Assembly: GCA_039024915.1 (NCBI GenBank)
Contig: JBCCPK010000001.1
Span: 62,001 to 126,000, forward strand
Direction: 5' to 3'
Source: Pseudomonadota bacterium
Lineage (GTDB): Bacteria; Pseudomonadota; Alphaproteobacteria; Rhizobiales; MH13
Length of the DNA stretch: 64,000 nucleotides
The position numbers and the translations under genes are program-made. Below the pieces are notes generated by a model. The model was not told where the DNA came from. It worked only from the letters and a program-made list of their open reading frames with translations, and did no database searches. Shown one piece after another: positions 38,805-49,204 of this stretch. Position 1 is the first letter of the stretch. Each line of letters starts with the position of its first letter.

Positions 38805-39590
38805 CTAAAGATCCGACGCTGGCGGTGGTGTTGCCGATAAGGCTTGGTCGAAGGTGACCAGCACGCGCCGGAGGACCCGGGCATTGGTGCCGAAATCATG
38901 CATTGGCGTGGTTGCCACAGATCGAAAGTCAACCAGTGACCCGCGCCCATCATCAATAATACGCACCGCCACGAGATGCGGGACGAAGGGAATTGCCCCG
39001 GTCGCCGACAATTCGATTTCGAAAGTTTGATTACCGACCTGCTCGATGCGCGCCTGTTCCCAACCGTTCCCTTCGGCCAGATCTTCGACAATGTTCGCCA
39101 GATGCCACCCCGGCCTCTCGATATAAACGGTGGTGAAGTCAGGAAAGGCCTGAAGCAGTGCGCTGCGCTCTTCGGCACTGGTATCGTCAAGGCGCGTCAG
39201 GGAAGCGCGATCTCCGGCAGTAAGCACAGAGAATTGCGGCGGATTGGAAAGGTTGGTCGTAAGGTCTGGGTAGCTGGGCGTTCGCGTCAACACGAAATAC
39301 AGCGCCGAGGCGCAAACGATAACCGGCAGCGCCCACACAAGAGCGATCAAGCAATCGATCGTGCCCTTCCCGGTTTCCCGCCAGATGCGCGCCAGACCAT
39401 AAATGCTCTGCAGCAAAGCGAGCGCAGCGAGCGCCGAGGCTACGCCCAGTGCAACCAAAGCACCTTCAAAGGAGATCGCGCCGAAGCCAATGAACACAAA
39501 CGCCACAAGGATCGACATCAGCCCGAGCGCGGAAACGGTACGCGCGCGGCGCGGAGCGAGCAAAGGTTTGCGCAAGGGGCGAAATTTCAT
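38805..39590 (-). CDS. DUF1499 membrane protein
   Basis: 261 residues. Three or four hydrophobic segments occupy the first 100 residues. The C-terminal soluble domain begins with YPDLTTNLSNPPQF and includes TFEIELSATGAIPFVPHLVAVRI, DGRGSLVDFRSVATTPMHDFGTNARVLRRVL, the DUF1499 pattern ('D...R..S.....DLG.N..R'). Function unknown. Convergent with the MBL gene. Confidence 0.88.
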   Translation of the reverse strand: MKFRPLRKPLLAPRRARTVSALGLMSILVAFVFIGFGAISFEGALVALGVASALAALALLQSIYGLARIWRETGKGTIDCLIALVWALPVIVCASALYFVLTRTPSYPDLTTNLSNPPQFSVLTAGDRASLTRLDDTSAEERSALLQAFPDFTTVYIERPGWHLANIVEDLAEGNGWEQARIEQVGNQTFEIELSATGAIPFVPHLVAVRIIDDGRGSLVDFRSVATTPMHDFGTNARVLRRVLVTFDQALSATPPPASDL

Positions 39591-40146
39591 CTCAGTGCCG
39601 CATCAGCCTATTGGGGGCTCGTCGTTGTCGAGGTTTAAGCGCCTGCTATGCCGGTATCTGCAGCGACCCGCAACAGGTACCGTGGCGGTCTTTGTCGCCG
39701 ATCAAGCTCACAAAACAGCGCGGCCGAGCTGCAATCGGCTAACCATCTGTTCACCATGACGCAGATCGCTGGCAAAAGTCTCGGGAATACCCGCTCCTTG
39801 CCATGGTTTCGTCATAGCAGGCCGCGATCGTGTTTAGGTTATCAACCAAAACCCAAAGGACCTGCACTCCAGTGACCCTTCTGAACACCCACGACATCAC
39901 GATGTCCGACCTTCACTCATCTGATCACAATGCTCTGCAACACGCTTCGCGTGGCGCGGCCGACGCGGACGGACAGATCAAGACTGCACTGGATTGCGAC
40001 ATCCTTACGCTGGCGCGTAGGACAAAAGCCGCCGAGAAAGCGGCTGTCACGCGTCATGATCGTTCTGCTGATCCGCTGGCACGCCATTACCGACCGCTCG
40101 GAAACCCGGACGTGCGCACCGTCATAGGCCAGCGCTGAGCCCAAAC
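39591..40146. other. Intergenic region with at most one weak ORF
   Basis: About 550 nt between the divergent DUF1499 gene and the end of pdxH. An open frame from 39902 to 40138 (plus, 78 codons: begins MSDLHSSDHNALQHASRG, ends RHYRPLGNPDVRTVIGQR) has no Shine-Dalgarno and no recognised family, so a real gene is possible but not shown. No RNA gene or repeat is apparent. Confidence 0.4.
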
Positions 40147-40758
40147 CTACGGATAGAGCCGCGCGCTGCTCCAGGCCGTGCCGGCTCTATCTCGTTTGAA
40201 CTGAAGCCGATCATGGAGCCTGAACGGCCGATCGTGCCACAGCTCAAACTCCAACGGCGTCAGCTCGAAGCCAGACCAATGCGGCGGTCTCGGGACTGGC
40301 CCCTGTTCTCCATAACGCGCGGTCATTTCATCGACGCGCGCTTGCAGTGCGCCATCGGCTTCAAGCGGCTGTGACTGCTTGGACGCCCAAGCGCCAAGGC
40401 GCGAATTGCGCGGACGGCTTTCGAAGTAAGCGTCAGCGGTTGGATCGGACACCTGGGCCACGGTGCCCCGTACCCGCACTTGCCGACCCAATGTCTTCCA
40501 ATGGAAGTTTAGCGCGGCGGCGCCTTGGCCAAGCAGTTCCTTACCCTTCGCGCTGGTCAGGTTGGTGTAAAAGACAAAACTGTCATCGCCGACAGCCTTG
40601 ACCAAAACGACCCGCACGTTGGGCATACCGCCGGCATCGACGGTGGCAAGCGCCGCCGCATTTGGGTCGTTAGGTTCGCTGCCTGCTGCCTCTTCGAGCC
40701 ACCCCCGGAAGACGGCAAATGGTTCGGTTGCGTTGAGAAATGTCGTTTCCGTCATCAA
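40147..40758 (-). CDS. pdxH: Pyridoxamine 5'-phosphate oxidase
   Basis: 203 residues. It oxidises pyridoxamine/pyridoxine phosphate to PLP using FMN. Motifs: ALATVDAGGMPNVRVVLVKAVGDDSFVFYTNLTSAKGKEL, ALNFHWKTLGRQVRVRG, and the C-terminal ELWHDRPFRLHDRLQF...RLYP, matching the family's 'EFWQ...RLHDR...RL.P' ending. Full length. Confidence 0.96.
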   Translation of the reverse strand: MMTETTFLNATEPFAVFRGWLEEAAGSEPNDPNAAALATVDAGGMPNVRVVLVKAVGDDSFVFYTNLTSAKGKELLGQGAAALNFHWKTLGRQVRVRGTVAQVSDPTADAYFESRPRNSRLGAWASKQSQPLEADGALQARVDEMTARYGEQGPVPRPPHWSGFELTPLEFELWHDRPFRLHDRLQFKRDRAGTAWSSARLYP

Positions 40759-40892
40759 ACCCGCTCAATTTTTAAGGTTTCAAAAACCGTTTATCCACAT
40801 ATTCGAAGTTGGTGGCTTGTTGGCCTGCTGGGCATTTGTCCACAGTTGTGTCACGGCGCAAGGGCGGCTGATCGTGTAGCTAGGGTTGGGTT
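40759..40892. promoter_or_regulatory. Divergent intergenic region with two DnaA-box-like sites
   Basis: TTATCCACA at 40791-40799 and TTGTCCACA at 40836-40844 match the DnaA-box consensus (TTATNCACA) exactly and with one change. They lie between pdxH and the lipoprotein gene, so they may mediate DnaA control or titration. There is no AT-rich unwinding region or gene context to call it oriC. Confidence 0.5.
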
Positions 40893-41483
40893 ATGTCCAT
40901 ATTGGGGAGCGTTTTAAAGCGGCAAGCGCCGCACCTTATGCCCCTCGTGCTTTCTGCCTTTGTCCTTTCCGGTTGCGCCAGCGTCAGCATTCCTTTTTCT
41001 TCGCTCGGCGGTGGAACATCAGACGCACAACTTACCACCGGTTCGATCGATAGCTCCACGGACCTCTCATCCTCGCAAACGGAAATGCCGCCACCCCTGG
41101 CAACTGCGGTTGCGCCACCTCAGCCTGTCGAGGTCGTTCGACCAGCAGGTGGAGACCGTCCTGCCGAGGCGCTGGTCGCGGTCGTTGAGACCACGCCTCA
41201 GCCCATGAGCTTTACACAAGCCGACCTCGACGCGCTCGGGGCCCAGCTCACGCGCAAGCTCGCCGCCGACGCGGCGGTGGGGACGTTTGACTGGTCGATC
41301 GAAACGTCGGGCCTGTCCGGGGCCATGACGCCGTTCCGGTCCGCGCAGACCGGTAATGAGGCCTGTAGAATGGTGTCCGTCGAGGTCAGCGATGGGAACC
41401 GCGATGCAATCGTTCTCGCTGACGCCTGCCAACGCGACGGCCAATACGTCTTTACAACGCCGCAAGCTGGCCAAGCGCTCTAA
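40893..41483 (+). CDS. Surface lipoprotein, RT0821/Lpp0805-like
   Basis: 196 residues. The signal peptide ends at a lipobox (VLSGC, Cys28), so it is probably an outer-membrane lipoprotein. A low-complexity region follows, then a C-terminal domain with TFDWSIETSGLSGAMTPFRSAQTGNEACRMVSVEV...ADACQRDGQYVF, similar to the 17-kDa-antigen/RT0821 surface-protein domain with two Cys. Common next to pdxH and dnaJ-like genes in Rhizobiales. Confidence 0.75.
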   Translation: MSILGSVLKRQAPHLMPLVLSAFVLSGCASVSIPFSSLGGGTSDAQLTTGSIDSSTDLSSSQTEMPPPLATAVAPPQPVEVVRPAGGDRPAEALVAVVETTPQPMSFTQADLDALGAQLTRKLAADAAVGTFDWSIETSGLSGAMTPFRSAQTGNEACRMVSVEVSDGNRDAIVLADACQRDGQYVFTTPQAGQAL

Positions 41484-41588
41484 CACAGGGGTATGGGCCG
41501 GCCTCTACCGGGGTGATGCTGGAATCCAGGCCTCATCGTGCTTATTTGAGCACAATCGAATGTTTCCCAACTGAGCAGTAGGTTTGTC

Positions 41589-42599
41589 ATGCGTGATCCC
41601 TATTCGGTGCTCGGTCTTACCAAACAGGCCGACAGCGGCGCCATCAAATCGGCCTATCGGCGGCTTGCCAAAGCCCACCATCCTGATTCCAACCCCGATG
41701 ACCCTAAGGCGAAGGAACGTTTTTCTGAGATTAGCGCGGCCTACGATATTCTTGGTGATGCCGACAAACGCAAGCAGTTCGACCGTGGCGAGATCGATGC
41801 TGACGGCAACCCGACGATGACCGGGTTCAACCCGTTCGGCGGCGCGCGCGCAGGCCGGGCCCAAGGCGGGCCGAACGCCGCATTCGACGATCTGTTTGCG
41901 CAGTTTCACGCTGGACAAGGAGGCGGCGGGTTTCGGCCTTCGGGGTTCGGCGGTAGCGGCGGCGGTGGTGGCGCCGAGGATATCTTCAATTCAATCTTCG
42001 GCGCTGGTGGGCCGCAGCCGGGAATGAACGGACGCGGTGGCCCAAGACAAGCCGGCGGACAAACACGCAAGCCGAGCCGCGGGGCGGATGTTCAGGCAAC
42101 CGTTACCGTAACGCTTGACGACATTCTGAAAGGCGACAAAGTCACCGTCAGCCTTCCCGGCGCAGGTGCCGTCAAGGTCGCGCTTCCCAAGGGCGTTACC
42201 CATGGTCAGGTAATCCGTCTCAAAGGAAAGGGTTCGCCTTCGAACGCACCAGGCGGCCAACCTGGCGACGCGCGCATCACCGTTCGCGTTGCACCCCATG
42301 CCAACTTCAGGGCTGAGGGCACGAACCTCCTGATGGATTTGCCTGTAACGCTTGATGAAGCCGTTCTTGGTGCTCGTATTTCGGTGGAGACACTTGATGG
42401 AACGGTTGCATTGAGCCTGCCCGAGGGCACGCAGTCTGGTCGGGTGATGCGACTTAAAGGTCGCGGACTGCCGGACAGTGGTGGCGGGCGTGGGGACGTG
42501 TTGATCAAGGTGATGATCAAACTACCCGATGACGGTGATGAGGCTCTGCAGACGCTGATGCGACGGTGGCGCAGCACCGGTCGCTACTCCGTCCGATAG
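41589..42599 (+). CDS. DnaJ-class chaperone (CbpA-like, no zinc finger)
   Basis: 336 residues. J domain at residues 1-68 with the HPD motif (AKAHHPDSNPDD). A Gly/Phe-rich linker (residues about 85-160) leads directly into the C-terminal substrate-binding domains (DVQATVTVTLDDILKGDKVTV..., LMDLPVTLDEAVLGARISVETLDG) without the CxxCxGxG zinc region, so it is a type II (CbpA-like) protein acting with DnaK. Confidence 0.93.
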   Translation: MRDPYSVLGLTKQADSGAIKSAYRRLAKAHHPDSNPDDPKAKERFSEISAAYDILGDADKRKQFDRGEIDADGNPTMTGFNPFGGARAGRAQGGPNAAFDDLFAQFHAGQGGGGFRPSGFGGSGGGGGAEDIFNSIFGAGGPQPGMNGRGGPRQAGGQTRKPSRGADVQATVTVTLDDILKGDKVTVSLPGAGAVKVALPKGVTHGQVIRLKGKGSPSNAPGGQPGDARITVRVAPHANFRAEGTNLLMDLPVTLDEAVLGARISVETLDGTVALSLPEGTQSGRVMRLKGRGLPDSGGGRGDVLIKVMIKLPDDGDEALQTLMRRWRSTGRYSVR

Positions 42600-42696
42600 C
42601 ACCGCTATTCGCCTAATTGGACCGGGCGGCAAGTGTATGACACCATGGCAAAGGTTGCCGCTTTGAGGAGGGCGGTGAGCCGATCCGGGGGGAGCC

Positions 42697-43629
42697 ATGC
42701 ACCAAACGCTTTATCTTTCGCATCCGAGCTATCTCGACCATGCGACGCCGACCGGCCACCCCGAGCGGCCTGACCGACTGCGCGCGATCGATCGGGTGCT
42801 GGAGGAAGAGTGCTTCATGGCGCTCGACCGCGATACCGCGCCTTGGGGAACCCTGGAGCAAATCGCTCTGGCCCACCCAACGCGCTACGCCACAGCCATT
42901 CGAGATGCATGCCCCGATGAGGGCTTGGTTCGCATCGACGCGGACACGACAGTGTCACCGGGAACATGGGAAGCGGCGCTTCGCGCCGTCGGTGCAGCCT
43001 GCCAGGCGGTCGACGAGGTGATGACGCGCAAGGTGAAAAACGCATTCTCCGCGTCGCGACCACCGGGCCACCACGCCGAGTATGCCACATCGATGGGCTT
43101 TTGTTTTTTCAACAACGCTGTCATCGCAGCCCGCCATGCACAAAAGCACCATGGCGCCGAGCGCGTCGCAATCGTCGATTTCGACGTGCACCATGGCAAC
43201 GGTACGCAGGATATCGTCTGGAACGATCCGACAATCATGTACGCCTCCGCACACCAGGCACCGCTTTTTCCAGGGACCGGCGCCAAGACCGAAACCGGCG
43301 AGCACGATACCGTGGTCAATGCGCCGCTCGCGTCCGGCGATGGTCGGGCCGAATTCGCTTCGGCATTCGGTGAGGTTCTCTTACCGAAGCTTGAGGCCTT
43401 CGGTCCCGATCTGGTGGTGATCTCGGCGGGCTTTGACATGCACACCCGCGACCCACTCGCGAATATCCATCTCGATGAGACCGACTTTGCGTGGATCACC
43501 GAGCAGCTGATGGGCTTGGCCGAGCGAAAAGCGGGCTCCCGCGTGGTTTCGCTGCTGGAGGGCGGTTACGATCTGCATGGGCTGTCCCGCTCGGTGGCGG
43601 CCCATGTACGCACGCTTATGCAAGCCTAG
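42697..43629 (+). CDS. Histone deacetylase family (acetylpolyamine amidohydrolase-like)
   Basis: 310 residues. Zinc and catalytic motifs: [47 protein letters not shown] and [14 protein letters not shown], all at the expected spacing. Bacterial members deacetylate small amines or acetylated lysines. The N-terminus [17 protein letters not shown] is typical. Confidence 0.95.
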   Translation: MHQTLYLSHPSYLDHATPTGHPERPDRLRAIDRVLEEECFMALDRDTAPWGTLEQIALAHPTRYATAIRDACPDEGLVRIDADTTVSPGTWEAALRAVGAACQAVDEVMTRKVKNAFSASRPPGHHAEYATSMGFCFFNNAVIAARHAQKHHGAERVAIVDFDVHHGNGTQDIVWNDPTIMYASAHQAPLFPGTGAKTETGEHDTVVNAPLASGDGRAEFASAFGEVLLPKLEAFGPDLVVISAGFDMHTRDPLANIHLDETDFAWITEQLMGLAERKAGSRVVSLLEGGYDLHGLSRSVAAHVRTLMQA

Positions 43630-43751
43630 CTTGCAACCAACGCATCGAGCCCCGGTTGTCCAACGCCGAGGGCCGGCCCTTTCTTGACGTTGCTGGCGCT
43701 GCCCGGCACGGTCAGAAGCACCTCCCAAAAAAGCTGCGGAATACGAATCAC

Positions 43752-44000
43752 ATGAGCGACGCAAAACCTGCCGATGTCACCAGCCTGACCTTCGAAGCGG
43801 CGATGGCAGAGCTTGAGCGAATTGTGGAACAGCTTGAGCGGGGCGAAGTCCCGCTGGAAGATTCCATCGCGATCTATGAGCGCGGAGAAGCGCTCAAGGG
43901 CCGGTGTGACGCGCTGCTTAAGGCAGCCGAGGAGCGGGTTGAAAAGATCCGCGTCGACGCTGGAGGGAGCGCGGTGGATACAGAACCGCTCGACCCCTAG
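43752..44000 (+). CDS. xseB: Exodeoxyribonuclease VII small subunit
   Basis: 82 residues. [57 protein letters not shown] is the full family signature. It forms the exonuclease VII complex with XseA (not in this window). The start is the ATG at 43752. Confidence 0.95.
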   Translation: MSDAKPADVTSLTFEAAMAELERIVEQLERGEVPLEDSIAIYERGEALKGRCDALLKAAEERVEKIRVDAGGSAVDTEPLDP

Positions 44001-44021
44001 CAGGTTGAACGGCGCGCGCAG

Positions 44022-44456
44022 ATGCTGGCGGCGTTTTGCATTGTCTGCGGTTTGGTCCTCCTGGCTAGCTGGGCCTACATCGTGCGCGTCTGGTTCCTAA
44101 GCATGCGATGGGACTTTGCCCTGGGCACGGTTCGGGGAAGCCTCATCGAACCGGCGCGAAGCGATGATGCTCTTCGGCAGGTTCAAGGTTTCAAACCGGT
44201 CATCCGCTACGCGTATGATATCGATGGCCAAACCTACGTCTCATCACGCTTTTCGGCGACGAAAGAGCCCTTCTTCAGCGAAGAATCGGACGCGCGAGCG
44301 TTCATCGAACGATTCCCACATGGCGCGAAGCTCCGCGTCCGCGTCAATCCGAACAACGCCCGGCAAACGGTGCTTGAACGCCGGCTGACATTCATTGACG
44401 CGCTTCCGGCCTACCTTGCGATCGGCTGCATCGCGCTCGGTCTCTTGCTGGTTTGA
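44022..44456 (+). CDS. DUF3592 membrane protein
   Basis: 144 residues. One N-terminal segment (AFCIVCGLVLLASWAYIVRVWF) and one C-terminal segment flank a periplasmic or cytoplasmic domain with VIRYAYDIDGQTYVSSRF and LRVRVNPNNARQTVLE, the DUF3592 pattern ('Y.Y.v.G..Y.......V.YnP.np..s.L'). Function unknown. It starts 21 nt after xseB. Confidence 0.85.
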   Translation: MLAAFCIVCGLVLLASWAYIVRVWFLSMRWDFALGTVRGSLIEPARSDDALRQVQGFKPVIRYAYDIDGQTYVSSRFSATKEPFFSEESDARAFIERFPHGAKLRVRVNPNNARQTVLERRLTFIDALPAYLAIGCIALGLLLV

Positions 44457-44581
44457 AGAAGCAACCAATCTCCAAGCGATTGTCTCCTTGAAGGTGACAA
44501 TGCGTTCGGCAACGGCTCTCTGGCTCTTTGTGGCTTGGGCTATACATTGGAAGCATTCCAAACCAAACAGGATAGAGTTCC

Positions 44582-45499
44582 ATGAGCTGGTTGACCGACG
44601 CGGACCCCGTAGCGGGTGATCCGACTTCATGCGACGCCGTTGAAACGATCATTGTGCCACGCGCGCGCGACCTTGGCGGATTTGAGGTTCGCCGGGCCCT
44701 TCCGTCTGGCAAACGCCAAATGGTTGGCCCCTTCATCTTCTTCGACCAGATGGGTCCGGCGGAGTTTCTCGTTGGTGGCGGGATCGACGTTCGGCCCCAT
44801 CCCCATATTGGTCTGGCGACGGTGACGTATCTGTTCGACGGCGAGATCAGCCATAAGGATTCGCTGGGATCCGATCTGGTGATCAAGCCGGGCGAGTTGA
44901 ACCTCATGACCGCCGGACAGGGTATTGTGCACTCTGAGCGTGCGACCGAAAACACCCGCGCCTTCGGTGGCAAGATGTTCGGTATCCAAAGCTGGATCGC
45001 CCTTCCTGAGAACGTCGAAGAGAGCGAGCCCGCCTTTCTTCACTATGGCGCTGACCAACTGCCGATGATCAACGATCATGGCTTGTCCGTGCGTGTGATC
45101 GCAGGCGAACTTGCCGGGGTGAAAGCTCCCACGGAAACGACCTGGCCCACCCTTTACGCCGACGCCGTCCTCGCGGCGGGTGCGCGGCTTCCGTTGGACA
45201 CCACCTATGAGGATCGCGCGATCTACACCCTGAAGGGCACCGTCCAGATTGCGGGCGATTCGTTCGAGCCGGGGCAGTTGCTGGTTTTCAAGCCGGGCGA
45301 CCCGGTCCACATCACCGCAACCACCGACGCCCGTTTCATGGTGGTCGGCGGTGCGCCGATGGATTCGAAGCGGTACATCTGGTGGAACTTTGTCTCGTCG
45401 TCCAAAGAGCGAATCGAGCAGGCCAAGGAAGACTGGAAACAGGGCCGCTTCGACACGGTTCCCGGCGACGCGGAGGAGTTTATCCCGCTGCCCAATTAG
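44582..45499 (+). CDS. Pirin family protein
   Basis: 305 residues. The bicupin is recognised by VGPFIFFDQMGP...PHPHIGLATVTYLFDGEISHKDSLGSDLVIKPGELNLMTAGQGIVHSE, which includes the metal-binding His set (PHPHIG, HKDS) and Glu. Possible quercetinase or regulator; the substrate is unknown. It ends before the terminator at 45552-45581. Confidence 0.95.
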   Translation: MSWLTDADPVAGDPTSCDAVETIIVPRARDLGGFEVRRALPSGKRQMVGPFIFFDQMGPAEFLVGGGIDVRPHPHIGLATVTYLFDGEISHKDSLGSDLVIKPGELNLMTAGQGIVHSERATENTRAFGGKMFGIQSWIALPENVEESEPAFLHYGADQLPMINDHGLSVRVIAGELAGVKAPTETTWPTLYADAVLAAGARLPLDTTYEDRAIYTLKGTVQIAGDSFEPGQLLVFKPGDPVHITATTDARFMVVGGAPMDSKRYIWWNFVSSSKERIEQAKEDWKQGRFDTVPGDAEEFIPLPN

Positions 45500-45551
45500 G
45501 CGGTGCGGGCTTAGCCCGAAACTGCCGCCCAATTCAGCACCTGTACAAACG

Positions 45552-45581
45552 AAAGCGGAAGCTCATTGGCTTCCGCTTTTT
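45552..45581 (+). terminator. Rho-independent terminator after the pirin gene
   Basis: Perfect 11-bp stem (AAAGCGGAAGC at 45552-45562 and GCTTCCGCTTT at 45569-45579) with a TCATTG loop and a T run to 45581. It lies about 50 nt past the pirin stop. Confidence 0.93.
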
Positions 45582-45667
45582 GCTGATTTAAGGGACACAG
45601 CGCCCATGCTATCGGCGGTCGCATCACGGTGGCGTGACCGATCAAGGTGTCTTCTATGCACGGCCTG

Positions 45668-45691
45668 AAGTGTCAAATAAACTTTACACTT
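45668..45691. promoter_or_regulatory. Imperfect palindrome upstream of dxs
   Basis: AAGTGT (45668-45673) and ACACTT (45686-45691) are inverted repeats 12 bp apart, extended by TGTCAA/TTTACA. It lies about 95 nt before the dxs start and resembles a site for a dimeric repressor. No regulator can be named; it could also be the promoter core. Confidence 0.35.
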
Positions 45692-45783
45692 TATTGCGGC
45701 AGGCGTAGGCTGCCCTGTCATGCGCCCCTTCGCCGCGTTTCGCAACGTGGCCAACGCGCCGAATGAAGCGATAGTGTGCTCCC

Positions 45784-47721
45784 ATGGATTTAATTGAACG
45801 CCCCCAGACCCCCCTGCTTGATACAGTTTCGAGCCCGGAGGATTTAAGGGGTAAGTCCCATGAAGAGCTCCAGGCAATCGCCGAAGAGGTGCGCGCCGAG
45901 ATGGTGTCTGCCGTCTCGGTAACAGGCGGACATTTGGGGGCGGGTCTCGGCGTGGTCGAGCTATCGGTCGCCATCCATGCGGTCTTCGACACCCCTGCGG
46001 ATCGGCTGATCTGGGATGTCGGCCACCAATGTTATCCGCATAAGATACTCACCGGTCGTCGGGATCGCATCCGCACCATCCGTCAGGGTGGGGGCCTTTC
46101 GGGTTTCACCAAACGCGCGGAAAGCGATTTTGACCCGTTCGGTGCGGCCCATTCCTCAACGTCGATTTCAGCCGGCCTTGGGATGGCCGTGGCGCGCGAT
46201 CAGTTGGGTAAGACCAACAATGTCGTCGCTGTGATCGGCGATGGCGCGATGTCGGCCGGTATGGCTTATGAGGCCATGAACAATGCCGGGGCGATGGACG
46301 CACGGCTTATCGTCATCCTTAACGACAATGACATGTCTATCGCGCCGCCCACCGGCGCGATGAGCGCGTATCTGGCTCGGCTTGTATCGGGCAACACCTA
46401 CCGCTCGGTGCGTGAAGGCTTGAAGCGTGTCGCCAAGAAGTTCCCGCCCTACTGGCACAAGAAGGCGGCGCAAGCGGAGGAATTCACCCGCTCGTTCTTC
46501 ACCGGCGGCACCATGTTCGAGGAGCTGGGCTTCTACTATGTCGGGCCGATCGATGGGCACAATATCTCCCATCTCATCCCGGTTCTGGAGAACGTCCGCG
46601 ATGCCGAGACCGGGCCGATCCTCGTCCATGTCCGCACGCAGAAGGGCAAAGGCTACGCGCCCGCTGAGGCCTCAGCCGACAAGTATCACGGCGTCTCGAA
46701 ATTCAACGTCATCACGGGCGAGCAGGCCAAGTCCAAGCCGAACGCGCCCAGCTACACGCGCGTTTTCGGCCAGGGTCTTATTCGCGAAGCGCAAGAAGAT
46801 GAGCGCATCGTCGGGGTGACGGCAGCCATGCCTGGCGGCACTGGCATCGACCTGTTCGGACAGGCGTTTCCGACCCGCACCTTCGATGTAGGCATCGCCG
46901 AGCAGCACGCCGTGACGTTCTCAGCGGGGATGGCCGCCGACGGATTGCGTCCATTCTGCGCGATTTATTCGACGTTCCTGCAACGTGGCTATGATCAGGT
47001 CGTCCATGATGTGGCCATCCAGGGCTTGCCGGTGCGCTTCCCAATAGACCGCGCCGGTCTTGTCGGCGCTGACGGGCCGACGCATGCCGGCTCGTTTGAT
47101 ATCGCCTATCTGGGCTGCTTGCCCGGCTTCACCATCATGGCCGCAGGCGACGAAGCGGAACTGATGCATATGGTGCGCACCGCCGCCGCTTACGACGAAG
47201 GCCCCGTCGCCTTCCGCTACCCGCGTGGCGAAGGCGTTGGGCTCGACCTGCCCGAACGAGGCGAATTGCTTGAGATCGGCAAAGGGCGCATCGTCAAGGA
47301 AGGCTCGACGGTCGCGATCCTTTCGCTTGGCTCGCGTTTGAAGGATGCGCTTAAAGCGGCGGAACGCCTTGAAAGCGATGGCCTGTCGACGACCGTCGCC
47401 GACGCACGATTTGCCAAACCACTTGATACCGATCTGGTCACTCGCCTCGCCCGCGAGCACGAGGTCCTGATTACCGTTGAGGAAGGATCGGTCGGAGGCT
47501 TCGGCTCATTCGTTCTGCACACGCTTAACGACGCGGCTCTGCTTGATGGTCGCTTGAAGTTGGCGACGCTCACACTGCCCGACCGCTTCATCGATCAGGA
47601 TTCGCCCGCAAAAATGGTGGCGGAAGCGGGTCTTGATGCGGACGGAATTGTCGGCGCGGTGTTCCGGCTTCTGGGCCGCGACGAGGTTCCCCCATCAGTC
47701 GTGGCGCCAGCCATCGCCTAG
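45784..47721 (+). CDS. dxs: 1-deoxy-D-xylulose-5-phosphate synthase
   Basis: 645 residues. It condenses pyruvate and glyceraldehyde-3-phosphate in the first step of the MEP isoprenoid pathway, using TPP. Motifs: [40 protein letters not shown], the TPP-binding [18 protein letters not shown], and in the pyrimidine domain [18 protein letters not shown]. Full length. Confidence 0.98.
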   Translation: MDLIERPQTPLLDTVSSPEDLRGKSHEELQAIAEEVRAEMVSAVSVTGGHLGAGLGVVELSVAIHAVFDTPADRLIWDVGHQCYPHKILTGRRDRIRTIRQGGGLSGFTKRAESDFDPFGAAHSSTSISAGLGMAVARDQLGKTNNVVAVIGDGAMSAGMAYEAMNNAGAMDARLIVILNDNDMSIAPPTGAMSAYLARLVSGNTYRSVREGLKRVAKKFPPYWHKKAAQAEEFTRSFFTGGTMFEELGFYYVGPIDGHNISHLIPVLENVRDAETGPILVHVRTQKGKGYAPAEASADKYHGVSKFNVITGEQAKSKPNAPSYTRVFGQGLIREAQEDERIVGVTAAMPGGTGIDLFGQAFPTRTFDVGIAEQHAVTFSAGMAADGLRPFCAIYSTFLQRGYDQVVHDVAIQGLPVRFPIDRAGLVGADGPTHAGSFDIAYLGCLPGFTIMAAGDEAELMHMVRTAAAYDEGPVAFRYPRGEGVGLDLPERGELLEIGKGRIVKEGSTVAILSLGSRLKDALKAAERLESDGLSTTVADARFAKPLDTDLVTRLAREHEVLITVEEGSVGGFGSFVLHTLNDAALLDGRLKLATLTLPDRFIDQDSPAKMVAEAGLDADGIVGAVFRLLGRDEVPPSVVAPAIA

Positions 47722-47849
47722 CGATCTGCGGGGCGCCTGCGGGGCGGCGGCTCAAAACATTATCGGAAGATCACTTTCCGCTTGCGATGCGCCCGATTGC
47801 GGTGCAATGCGCGCTCAGATGCGTTGTCTCGCTTGCGAAGTGATGCCCC

Positions 47850-49172
47850 ATGCGCGCTCTTGCCCCTTTTACGGCCCTCCTGATCTCTACAGCGCTGCTC
47901 GTTGCGGGGTATGCCCTCCAAAACGCGCTTATCCCTCTGCGCGGTGAAGCAGAAGCCTTCGGTTCCTTCTGGGTCGGGGGCATGGGATCGGGTTTTTTCA
48001 TCGGTTTCGCCATCGGCTGCTGGTTTGCGCCATCGCTGGTTACACGCGCTGGGCATATACGTGCCTTCGCAGCACTCGTCGGCCTGATGTCGGGCACCAT
48101 CATCTTGCATCCGCTGGCAATCGAGCCGGCCTTCTGGGTCTTCCTGCGTATGGTCACCGGCTTCTCGATCGCCGCGCTCTACATCATAATCGAAAGCTGG
48201 CTCAACGAGCGCACCGACAATGCCAACCGGGGCGCCGTCATGTCGTTCTACGTTGTCATGAACTTTGCGATGATGGCGGTTGGGCAGATGCTGCTGACGC
48301 TCTACCCGCTTGAAAGCTTCGCACTTTTCACCTTGGCATCGGTGCTGATCTCCTTTGCCGCGCTGCCCCTCGCCCTGAGCCGTGCGACGCAACCCGCGCC
48401 GCTGTACGATGTGCGGCTGAACCTACGCCGACTGGTCGACAATTCTCCCGTTGGTGTTCTCGCCATCTTTGGAACTGGGCTTTCCACCGGTGCTTTCTGG
48501 GCATTTGGCGGCGTTTTCGCGACGCGTGCCGGCCTCGATAGCGACGGGGCGGCGCTGTTTCTCACAGTCACCATCGTAGGTGCCGCATTGCTTCAGTGGC
48601 CGCTGGGCCGATTGTCCGACACGATGGATCGGCGCTATGTTCTGCTTGGTGTTGGCGCAGCGGCGATCATCATCTGCCTGATCGTCTTCATCATGCGGCC
48701 GGAAACCCCAAGCTTTATCTTCCTCGCCGGCCTTGCTTTTGGTGCGGTGATCTTCCCCGCATACGCGCTGGCCGTCGCGCACGCCTTCGATCATGCCGAT
48801 GCAGATCAGCACGTCATGGTGTCTTCAGGGCTGTTGCTGGCCTTCGCCATTGGGTCCGCAGTGGGGCCGATCCTCGCATCGGTCACCATCGAATGGGTCG
48901 GAACGCATGGGCTGTTCGCATACGTTGCGGTGATCCAGTCGCTGGTTGCCGCCTTTGTTGTTTTGCGCCTTTCGACGCGCAGCGCGGTTGCGGCGGCCGA
49001 CAAGGAGGATTTCACGCTCTACGGAACGTCACCACTGGGTGCCGTCCTCGTCGATTCCGAACTCGAAGATCAGGATATCGAGCTTTACGAGCCCGTTCCC
49101 ATCGAGTTTGACTATGAAGAACCGCCAGACGAGCCCGCGCCGCGACACGATCACCCACAAGCAACACCTTGA
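47850..49172 (+). CDS. MFS transporter (12 TM)
   Basis: 440 residues with 12 hydrophobic segments. Motifs between TM2 and TM3 (GFAIGCWFAPSLVTRAGHIRAFA) and in TM5-6 (ESWLNERTDNANRGAVMSFYVVMNFAMMAVGQ) match the sub-family of YfkF/YcaD-like MFS proteins ('IESWLN'). The last 60 residues are acidic and cytoplasmic. The substrate is unknown. Confidence 0.9.
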   Translation: MRALAPFTALLISTALLVAGYALQNALIPLRGEAEAFGSFWVGGMGSGFFIGFAIGCWFAPSLVTRAGHIRAFAALVGLMSGTIILHPLAIEPAFWVFLRMVTGFSIAALYIIIESWLNERTDNANRGAVMSFYVVMNFAMMAVGQMLLTLYPLESFALFTLASVLISFAALPLALSRATQPAPLYDVRLNLRRLVDNSPVGVLAIFGTGLSTGAFWAFGGVFATRAGLDSDGAALFLTVTIVGAALLQWPLGRLSDTMDRRYVLLGVGAAAIIICLIVFIMRPETPSFIFLAGLAFGAVIFPAYALAVAHAFDHADADQHVMVSSGLLLAFAIGSAVGPILASVTIEWVGTHGLFAYVAVIQSLVAAFVVLRLSTRSAVAAADKEDFTLYGTSPLGAVLVDSELEDQDIELYEPVPIEFDYEEPPDEPAPRHDHPQATP

Positions 49173-49204
49173 GATCGCCACAAAAATCTATTTAGACGTT
49201 CTTG

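Noticed and set aside
40759-40892. Chromosomal origin (oriC) at the two DnaA boxes
   Set aside because: Only two boxes, a short region, no AT-rich unwinding element and no typical oriC neighbours (hemE, dnaA, maf).
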